From positions 12,445,587-12,509,586 of the forward strand of contig CANTUZ010000002.1 of NCBI GenBank assembly GCA_947846985.1: 64,000 bases of DNA. The letters are read 5' to 3'. Each line of letters starts with the position of its first letter. Position 1 is the stretch's first letter. This stretch comes from Fratercula arctica (Eukaryota; Chordata; Aves; Charadriiformes; Alcidae). Both the position numbers and the translations under genes were made by a program. A model generated the notes under the pieces. That model worked only from the letters and a program-made list of their open reading frames with translations. It was not told the DNA's origin and ran no database searches. Below are positions 55,046 to 64,000 of the stretch, in pieces.

Positions 55046-58000
55046 GAACTCTTTAAGGCCTTCGCGTTGGCATAGGGCGTGTTATCGTCTTCCGAAGCGC
55101 TGTCACAGCAGCGGTGGGAGGATTCAGGTGCCTGTCCAAAATTGCAGACCCTACCACAGAATGCTCTCCCTTCTGTGGAGTAAGGCTGAGTAGTTGTGCC
55201 TTCAAAAATAAACGGTAAACATAAATAGGAGGATTTTAGGAGAAGAATATTCCATGAAAGAGCCTTCTGTTTCATGTGGGTTGTGAAAGCCAGGAGACCA
55301 TTCTCTCAGTAGGACTCAGTTCTGAATTCTTGGCCTCAGTTTACCAAGTTGGGGAATAGAGTATAGTTACGTAAAACTGCAATGAATACCAAGAGATTCA
55401 AGCGTTCTTTTGTTTGACCATAGAACAAACAAGTTTTGTCAAACAGTTCTAGTTATTTAGTATAGATCATAATTTGTTTTTAACTACAGTTAATTAGGCA
55501 AGTGGAAAACATAGTTTCTTAGGACTTAAAACACTAGAAAGGATTGTCTTCCAGGACTGCTTCCAGTCCTCAGCTTGCCATCTACCTCAGCCGTGGCAAA
55601 ACTACATCACCTCACAACCAGCAGGCAATGATTATGTGTACTATGCATTGCTGCCTATCTTTGCATCTCAGAAGTGAATCCAGATAGGGCCTTTGGGATC
55701 CTGTTTATAAATTCTTACTGATAAGAGTCATATTCCTGCCTTCAGGGTATGTGCTAGAAATTCCCACAGAGACAATACTGCAATTTACTTAGAAGACCTG
55801 TTCTAAGGACGCTGGAGTACCCTTTGGAACTGTTATTGAGATTGCTGTATTGTTCCAAATCCCTAGCTAGTACAGGCAATAAAGCACATAGTAGTGCCTG
55901 AAATGAGGTCAGGTCTTACTAGACATGAAGCTTTACTGTTCATCCGAGGAAGGTGTGTCTCAGCATTCAGTCTTGGGCGAAAAAGTGGTTCTGTGAGCAC
56001 AGGTGGTGTTTGGCTTAGTAATTTGTTTCCGTTTTACAGAATTCTTATCTGAGGAAGAAACACTGAGCAAAGGAAGATGGCTAGGATAGAGCCTAGTCAG
56101 GAAAAGGAATAAAACAGCTTTGACAGTTGGTGTTTAGAATGACAGAAGATTCTCCAAGGAGCGCAGGAAGTATCACTGATCCATTAGGTGGTGACCATGC
56201 AGCTGCCATATAAAGATTTGATAACTTTAAAACAGTGAAACAATTGCTATTCCTAATTCTATTTTATTTTATAAAGAAGTTCAGTATAGTTTTGTTCCTT
56301 AATGCCAGACTGTTTTTCAGCAGACTACAGTTCTTGTCAAGAAAAGGGGAAAAAGAAAGGTCTAATTTTAAGCTCTCAAACATCATAAGCCCCGTTATAT
56401 CCTTGTTCTAGGTGGCCTCAAAATTCCTGATACTTAACCCCTCAGATACACAGTCTTCCTGTCTCCCCCAAGCCGTAGCCCCGTGCAACACCTGGGCAGG
56501 AAACCAGACGCATCAGACCAGTAAGAAGACACTACTGTATCATTCCTTCTGCTAACTCAGGGTTTATGATTGCAGGGCTCATCTTCTCCCTTTCTGTAAC
56601 TGAAGGAGTGTGCGACAGAGAGAAGACGACCGATTCCTGTCAAAAACCAGCACATACCTGCAGACAGCCTCATTGTAGGTAGTTTTCTTTAATGGATAGG
56701 GTTTGTTCTGCTTGGGATTTTTTCCCAAGGCAGTTTAACTGTGTTATTTAAGGAGACTAAATTTTTTAAAAGCCCAGTGTTACAGAAATATTGATAGACA
56801 TACCAATGTATGTGTGTTGGGTTTATGATTTTTATTTCTTTATTGTTAAGTTTTATTGTGGTTGAGTAACAGTTAAACGAGTGCACTTTTTCCATAAAGT
56901 AATATGAGTTTTCTGCTTGCCTGGGCCAGTTGTAATTCTCTTCTCAGTGTGTGGGATGTAGAAATTAATCACTGAATGCTTCAAGATTTTAATGGCACAC
57001 TGCTGAGATCAAAGAGATTTGAGTGTTTCCTTGGTACACTGGTAGCTGAGGAATGTGTGCACAAATATGGGTAAAATATTACAAATCGACAGTGGATGCT
57101 GGGTGGTAATACAAATTACTCCTGTTCCTTCTACAGCTCAAGCTCTGCAGTCTGGAGAAAGAATGCACCTCTCAAGGAACAATGTGCATGAACAACAGGA
57201 TTGTTAGTACACAAAAATCAAGCAAGGTTAGACTAACTGGTTGGTTCTTTCTTCTGTGGTCAAACAGACGTAGAAGGGACTATATATTAGTGATATATTG
57301 TTAAAATTGTATTTTGTAAGGTTTTTTTAATCAGGATTTCTAGTTCAGCAAAAAAGAATGAGGTATTTAGTATATTTAAGAAGATAATTTCTTATGAAGA
57401 GGAACTGCAAAAAATACAGTATTCCTGGAAGCTAAACCAAGAATTGAGCAGTCAGAAACTCAGACCCTTAAAAATCACTAAATGAACTGGAATGCCTGGG
57501 CTTTACAGACTTTATGATTTCCTCTAAGTGTAATACAAAGGATAACATTTCCTTCCTCACAAGAGCATAAAGGATTAATTCATTAATGTCTGTGGAGCAC
57601 TCAGGCGTCATGATAAAAACTTGCACTGAAACAGGACTAGATTTCTGCGTTGTAAGGAAGTTCCTGGTTTGAGCTACCTTTTTTTTTTTTTCTCTTTTTC
57701 ACTCCTTTAAAACAGAGTCTTGTCGTTGCATTCTCAAAATATTTTATCCTGCAGATCTATGGGATAAGGCTTCATGAATCACCAGTATTTAAGAATTGCT
57801 GACTTGGAATACTTGCCAAAACCCACAAACCACTCAATACTTTGCAGTTTGTGAGATCTTATGAGCCAAGTAATATTTTACAATTCCTGATGCTGTTACC
57901 CAGCTTTGCAGGAAGAGAGAGATCTTTTCAAACGTAAGATACTAAATGATTGCACGCAATGGGCTATTCCTGTCATAAAACTGCAACTTAGATAGAATCC

Positions 58001-58149
58001 AGTAATCATTCTGCATTGCATTGATTTGATGAGTGGCATTTAAAATAAATATTTATTATTTCTATGCCAGTATCTTTCATAGGTCACAAGTAAATAGTTG
58101 ACTGTCTAAAAGACAGTCCCTCTTCCAAGTAGACTACCATCTCATCAGT

Positions 58150-58275
58150 CAAAGCAGACAAAGATGAGGAGAAACTAAATACTGCTTCCAAAGGGATAGG
58201 AAAGTAGGAGAGATTAAGTGACCTGCCAAAAGATTATGCAAGATATCTACATTTGAGTCTCAGCTCTATGTGGAA
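58150..58275 (-). repeat. MIR-type SINE fragment
   Basis: Contains AAAGATGAGGAGAAACT, GAGATTAAGTGACCTGCC and ACATTTGAGTCTCAGCTCTA, which parallel the reverse-complement MIR sequence (GATGAGGAAACTGAG, TTAAGTGACTTGCC, GATTCGAACCCAGG). Diverged; intergenic. Confidence 0.5.
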
Positions 58276-59139
58276 TCCTATAGTTTAGTGAAATGTTCAG
58301 GCTTCTTTTGTAGCTAAATTAAAATTACCAACTAAACTGATAAAAGTCTATTATTGCTCACGTAGATCTATGATTCCTGTTACTCGCGTATCTCTAACTG
58401 TAGGAATAATCCAGATTCAGATGAGGTAGCCAGAGATATATTCCAATATACCTTTTAATCTTGTTTGATTTTTAATAGCATAACCTTCAATTTTTTTCAA
58501 CTAAGTGCAGATGTGTAAATACAGAGTATTCAATCCTGATAAAAACAGATGGGATAATTTGGATCTGTTTCTTTTCTAGTTGAAGAATCACTTATAGCAT
58601 AGTGGCGAGGCTATCATGAGACCATTTCTTAAGTATATCCAGTGCCAACATTCAGTTTGACTGCAGTGATATTCCAATGCACAGATAGCAGCGCTGAGTA
58701 CCTACACATGTGATTGACAACATGAACATATGCACTTTCTGACTTTCTTGGATCAGCTGCTATGTTTGGTAACAAACTTTGTAAAGTGCTGCCATAGAAC
58801 TAGTTCAAACAAAACCACACTTAGCAGATTTTCCCCTTTAGCCTTGTCCCTTCAGCATATTTCTTTAAGACATAGAGACCATTTTAAAATAAGGTTGTGG
58901 TGTAGGTGTCAGCCGTCATTAAACCTTGGTTTTCATTAACGCAGTGTAAAAAAGTCTAAGCTGTAGATGGTACCATAAATATTAAAACCATTGTTAACAG
59001 CAGCTGATTACAAACTTTCAAGAGGTGATTTAACAGTAATAATTACTGTTAATTGGGCATAATCACAAGTCTGAAAATTACCATTCTATTTCATGGAGTT
59101 TACACTATCACCAAACTGACTAGTTTACAGGCCTTGCTC

Positions 59140-59225
59140 TGTCTATATATAGCTGGTCTGTAGCAGAGCCCGGACTTGAAACCAGATCTCTCATGTTCCA
59201 GATCTGAGCAGTGTACTGTCTTCAA
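59140..59225 (-). repeat. MIR-type SINE fragment
   Basis: AGCTGGTCTGTAGCAGAGCC, then CGGACTTGAAACCAGATCTC and a segment ending in AGTGTACTGTCTTC. This matches the order of the reverse-complement MIR tRNA-like part. About 80 bp, diverged. Confidence 0.55.
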
Positions 59226-59499
59226 TTTAGTTATTGTTCATCTGTGACAATATTTGTTTCTTTAGCTTGAACGCATTTTTAAAAGCTAATTAGACCTTAA
59301 TGAGAAACTGTATAATTTATATAAATTTTGTGGCTGAGTAAGAATTTTCTGAAGGGATCTGAAATCAACTCAAATTTTCTTAGCAGTAAGCATGTTAGCA
59401 ATTTTCTGCCTATGTACTTATTTTTGTTATTCTGTCACTATTGTTTCTGAGCACTTCACATCATTCTTTAAATATCATTGTAACCACTGAGTAAAGTAT

Positions 59500-59590
59500 G
59501 AGTGTATTTATCCCCAGTCAACAGGTGGCAAACTAAGGCATGAAGATGTTTGAGCTCGGTCTTGTAACTGGTCCTGTGCAAAAGTTGTGT
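59500..59590 (-). repeat. MIR-type SINE fragment
   Basis: TATTTATCCCCAGTCAACAG followed by GTGGCAAACTAAGGCATGAA resembles the MIR tail and core in reverse complement (ATTATCCCCATTTTACAGAT, GAGGAAACTGAGGCA). Same orientation as the fragment 270 bp to the left; possibly one older insertion split by other sequence. Confidence 0.45.
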
Positions 59591-59776
59591 CTGCTCTGAA
59601 AAATTATTATAGTTTTGTATTTCTGCCCTCTTGAGCCCTGTATTAAGATTCAGTGGGGACCATATATGCATATATTTTTATTCCCCAAACTTCCCATTTC
59701 AAACATGAGCATCTTTAACTATATTTCCTGCTCTTGTTCTCATAGGTTATAAAAAGATTTTCTGTTTCTTCTTTAA

Positions 59777-59800
59777 TTTTTTTTTTTTTTTTTTTTTTTT
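59777..59800 (+). repeat. Poly(T) tract, about 24 bases
   Basis: T run in the intergenic part. No neighbouring retrocopy body was recognised. Confidence 0.9.
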
Positions 59801-62800
59801 GCTTTTGGATGCAAGTTTGATTCCCTCCTTCTCAATTATGTTGGAGATCTGTGAAGAAAATAGCATGAATAGTTTCAGGCCACCAGATAAATGATTTGCA
59901 AAGCTATGGTTATCAAATGTTTCTAGTTATACAAGGCATATATTGCATAAGGCTGGGATAAAAAGTTCAAAGATAATAACCTAAATATTGAAGGCTTGAA
60001 AAATAAGCAGACACCCTCTGTAGAAACATATTTGTGGCACCTTTGTTTCCAGTTATTCAGGAAAAATTTACACCTCGACTGAAATAGACATTTTGTTTGA
60101 CCATTAGTCAATTTAGCATTTGATAGATTTTTTAATATGAACCACCCATCATAACAGAGTATTACTTACAAAAAGACCAAACAGAGAACTCAGGAAGTGT
60201 CTCTTTTTTGAAGTTTATTCAGGCCTAATGAAACATTAATTAGATAAAAATGTGGTTTTAAAGCAACATTTCCCTGAATGTAGTCATATCACTAAATATT
60301 ATGGTGTGTTATTAACATAGAACACAATTTCGATCACAGAGCTTTTCTAAATTTTCAATTTACTTGGAGAAATGTGGTTTTCTGCTTTAACTCTGCATTA
60401 AATACCTCTCTATGATACAGAAATGCAGAAGAGTTTTTAAAAGACAATTCATCAGAAGTGCATCTGCTCTGTTATAATGCTAATGAAGATCCTTTAGCCC
60501 TTATTCGTGGGCATATATTCCTCAATGGATAAAGAAACACATCTGAAAATGGTAAAACTTAGTAATGAAGAGTTAGCAGATTCTCTGCTCACTTTTCTGC
60601 AATTTTCACTTGAACTTGGAAACTAGTGCTAATTGGTTATAGAGCTATTCCATTCTCATTGTATACATGACTGTACAGTGTTGAAAGATGGGGAGATGGG
60701 AGTCCTCATCTTGTCTTTTACAGCAGTGGATGTTTTCAGATGGTAGGTGCATTGTTAAATCTGTGCTCCGTGTGCTACTCACGCCTGTATTTACACACAA
60801 GTATCTGAATTAGTATAGGGCGGAAGGAGATTTTTTTTGCCACCAAATTGGGCTATGGATGGATTATGAAGCTGGGCATGTGTGATTTTTGTAATAGAGC
60901 TGTAAAGTTTGGACTTTCATATTTCTAGGAGGTCATACTAGCAGCATGGTGACAGTGCAGTCTGGTTCATTAGCAGACAGGCAAGACTGTACTGACAGAG
61001 GAAGTGAAGAGGTACATTGTCCTTCGCTCTTTGGAGTCAGGATTTCTTGTGTAACCTGCACTTGATGGAGACTGTGGTAAATAGACAAGAAATTCAGACA
61101 CAGATTAGTGTTTCAAATGCCATAAAACAGTGAATATTACTAATAGTTTAAAAAATACTTTGAAATACCATGGACTAGCTGTAGGGTATGAGAGATACTT
61201 TAATGTTGGCATGCTGGATAGTCCTTGTTATCAGGAGTTCCTAAGGGCATAGTGGGCTGCAGCGATGTCTTGGACACTACTGCTTTTTAGGGTCATTGCA
61301 GCTCAGGATAGAAAGGAGTGTGTCCAGAACACCCTCTCAGTGGTAGTGATTCCCAGCTGCTGTCACAATCCTTTGAGACCACCAGCAGCTGGTGTAGTTG
61401 GGAAGGGGCTGCTCAGACCATGCCAAGAAAAGTAGAATTGCAAAATTGACTCCAGGCAACTGTTCTACACTCTTCTTCAGATGCACCAAAACTGCTCAGT
61501 CCAAACAAAGAGACCATGTATCCTTTTTCAAAGTACTGGATATACAGTGCCCGACATTTCATTTCAGCATCCCTGAAGTTGACTGTTCCTGGCCTTGATG
61601 TTTTTTTCACAGCTTCAGGAACTGATTCACCCTATTGCTTATAATTAAACATACCCAACAAAAGGGATTCTTTTGAGTTTTACACCTTATGGCTGGATTA
61701 TGAGGTTACATCTTTCTTAGGGAGTTTAAAAGTATTTTTCCTAGAAGAGGTGATTAGGGAGGATAGCAGCAAAGGTGGCAGCAAAACCCCTGTTGTATTC
61801 ATCAGTCAGGACCGGAGGTCTTTTTGGTTTGTTTCTTTTCATGTATACTTTTGAATTACAGGCTTACTGCTCCTGAAGCTGCAGAGCTCAAGGTGGTTAT
61901 AAGTCAAAAAAAAAAAAGTGTCATTCTTCACATGCTGAAATGTCTAAAAGCTAATTCTATTGCAGAATATAAATGCTATATAAATAAAAACAGAGAGTGG
62001 CAGCTTATGCATCACTAATATGAATCACATGAAAGCAGGGTCTGTAGTCAATGGGAATCAGTAACATCCAGTCCTGAAAATCTACAAATCATTCTTAAAT
62101 ACTTTTAATGAATTAATTAAATTAATTTTACCATTAATTTTACCTGCAGTTGCACATATGTTTCAAGATAGACTTTTTTTTTGGTTCAGATGCCCACTGG
62201 CTTCTGCCTGCTCTCTGATAAACCAACTCCAAGTTCCCTCTGATTCTAAGGAAATGGGGGAAAATGGTTGTCTCTGAGCTCCTTTTTAGGAGGATCTCTA
62301 CCCTTGTCACCTGGGTTGGAGGGGCAGAGCTCTGATCAGTGGCTTTATGTCTTGCACTTGGTTAGCTTTGCTGGCAAATACTTCCGAATTACCATACATC
62401 ATAGTTACGTAGGGTGTATCTATGTTAAAGAAACCTCTGCTGCCCTGAGACATTTTATGCCCATAATTTACAGATACAGTATAACATATACACACTCTAA
62501 TCGGGTTCTTTAACGTGTCCCTTGTGCTCTGCAAAAGCAGACAGGCCCTCAGAGAAAAAAACAATTATTCCACAAGAAAAAAATATTAGCTGTTGGTATT
62601 CTGTAAAGTCATGTCTGATTGTTCTTTACACCTCTTCCCGCTCAGTCCAAGAAGATGGTTACTCTCTGAAGGCCTGTAAAAAAATCACTTCATGCTGCTG
62701 AATCCTAGAAATTGTCGCAATGGTTGGTTCAATACAGCCTTATGACTCCTTTTTCCCTGTTGCAGAGCCCTTTTCCATGACATGGGGATTCATTTCTTGG

Positions 62801-63149
62801 TTTCAGCCAGCAGAAAGATTCCAGTAAGAGGGAAGGTTTCCACACCTGTTGTTTTCTAATGCTTATAAAGATACACAGTTAAATCTATTTGAGAAGTCAC
62901 AATGCTTTCTTCTCAGTTTAAGCTTCAGGTAGTGGTCTTGGCATCTCAAAAATGTTCCTAACCAGAGGACCTTGATCCTCAGGACATTTTTCAGAGGAAG
63001 CATTTTCCTGTGTAAATTGCTGTTGCTCTCATAGAAGTTTCTGACTGATCTGTTCCCTCATCTACAACAGAGCCTTCTGCTCAGGCTGCTGTCTGCTTCA
63101 AGACTCTCAAAGAGAGCTCTTGCTAAAGCAGCTATCTCTAAGGAGACAG

Positions 63150-63870
63150 TGGGTTAGAGTTTATTCCTCCTGTCTTCCTAGTGCTTCCTTGACTCAGCTG
63201 TGACGCTGGCATCAACACCAGCTCTCTCCTCTTCCAAATTGTGATGGTAGCACTTAATGGCAGCTGGTGTACTCAAAAACTTGCTATCTTTCTTCCAGTC
63301 TAGAAATTTCCCCCTTGCAGGGTTTTTTTCAATCATATTGATGGGTCCTTTCTTTAATCCATGCCTTACTTCTCCCTGCTAAGTCTCTTTATCAGAGTAC
63401 ATGGCTCCAAGCAGGCAGAAAGGAGTGTTCACTATTTGATTAGTATTTGTAGCTCCTGCCCAGTTAATAGAATCACGCAGGCTGAGAAATGCAGGTTTTT
63501 AAATCACCCACAGGTTGAGCAAGGCCAAGCAGTTGGTGGCAATAGATTAACTCTGGAGCTCCGCTGATGCCCAGACTGTCATAACGGTCGTTGCTGCCCA
63601 TGAGGGAAGGATGTCTGATCTTCTTATCAGAGAATGTGTTTCCACAGTTTTCAGCCCAGTGCATCAACATAAACCAAAATTGAGCTACAATAAATCAGAA
63701 AAGATATACTGAGATGAAAGTATGTCTATCTGGGCATACCAGGCTGAGAGCTGATCCCCTGAGTGGATCATGTATGCCAGACTTTGGGAATGGAATGACC
63801 CGTAAAAAGAGCAGAGGAAGCCCCCACAAATGGTGACTGCTACAGATGTCTTATTGTAACCTATTGACAC
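63150..63870 (-). pseudogene. Possible decayed coding sequence (unidentified)
   Basis: Successive minus-strand frames read KDSKFLSTPAAIKCYHHNLE with stop near 63160, and upstream HPSLMGSNDRYDSLGISGAP, separated by stops and shifts. The mix looks coding-like but I recognise no family and see no splice sites. Could equally be chance. Intergenic side of the window. Confidence 0.15.
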
Positions 63871-64000
63871 GTGTTAGACATCTAAACTGGGTAGCCGTAG
63901 GCAAGTGTGGAAATCACTGTGCGCCTCAAGGTTTTGTGCAATGTCAATTCTAACTTTGTCTTCACTGTAAGAGAAGAAATAGAAATCTGTTTTAAAAGCA

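Larger units (their letters stand above)
55046..64000. other. Intergenic region upstream of LARP4B
   Basis: AT-rich, with MIR-type fragments, homopolymers (57682-57692, 59777-59800) and no second CpG island. No open frame above about 85 codons and no recognised family. Vertebrate synteny (LARP4B divergent from GTPBP4) suggests the next gene lies further right, outside the window. Confidence 0.65.

Noticed and set aside
1..64000. CRISPR arrays, bacterial operons, tRNA or rRNA genes
   Set aside because: Nothing of this type was seen; the sequence is vertebrate genomic DNA with spliced gene structure.

Overview
The window is vertebrate nuclear DNA, most likely avian. It carries a 3' segment of a CR1 LINE with the usual octamer tail, a second short CR1 tail, old MIR-type SINE fragments and AT-rich introns. 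One protein-coding gene spans most of it, on the minus strand: LARP4B (La-related protein 4B). Fifteen coding exons plus a non-coding first exon can be placed by reading splice sites and by residue-level agreement with the LARP4B family. All junction phases close, giving a 726-residue protein (human LARP4B is 738 residues as I remember it). The order along the minus strand is: CpG-island promoter and non-coding exon 1 (about 53.4-55.0 kb), start-codon exon 2 (35.4 kb), PAM2w exon (21.8 kb), La motif (19.1-18.0 kb), RRM (17.4-15.4 kb), a long disordered C-terminal region (12.2-2.4 kb), the last coding exon (1607-1888) and a 3'UTR that runs to the left edge and probably beyond it.

The most interesting object lies between LARP4B exons 2 and 3. 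It is a single uninterrupted open frame of 1139 codons (27217 down to 23801, minus strand). It starts MGCCFSKE, ends exactly at a strong phase-0 splice donor, and can be joined in frame to the LARP4B PAM2w exon, which opens in phase 0. The simplest reading is an alternative giant first coding exon. It would replace the 27-residue N-terminus of LARP4B with a 1139-residue, mostly acidic and disordered extension, giving a predicted protein of 1838 residues. The tip carries an N-myristoylation/palmitoylation signature plus an acidic dileucine motif, the same arrangement as in the lysosomal anchor LAMTOR1 (p18). If expressed, it would tether a poly(A)/PABP/RACK1-linked translation factor to endolysosomal or other membranes. 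The sequence shows the frame, the Kozak context and the splice geometry; membrane location and function are inference.

The promoter region has two CCAAT boxes, paired ETS sites, a perfect CRE and a CACGTG E-box on the upstream side of non-coding exon 1, and a YY1-type motif in early intron 1. From 55.05 to 64.0 kb I see no convincing gene: several MIR-like fragments, homopolymer tracts and one possible decayed retrocopy. From known vertebrate synteny (LARP4B, then GTPBP4) this is probably the upstream intergenic spacer. The many short frames elsewhere are not supported as genes.
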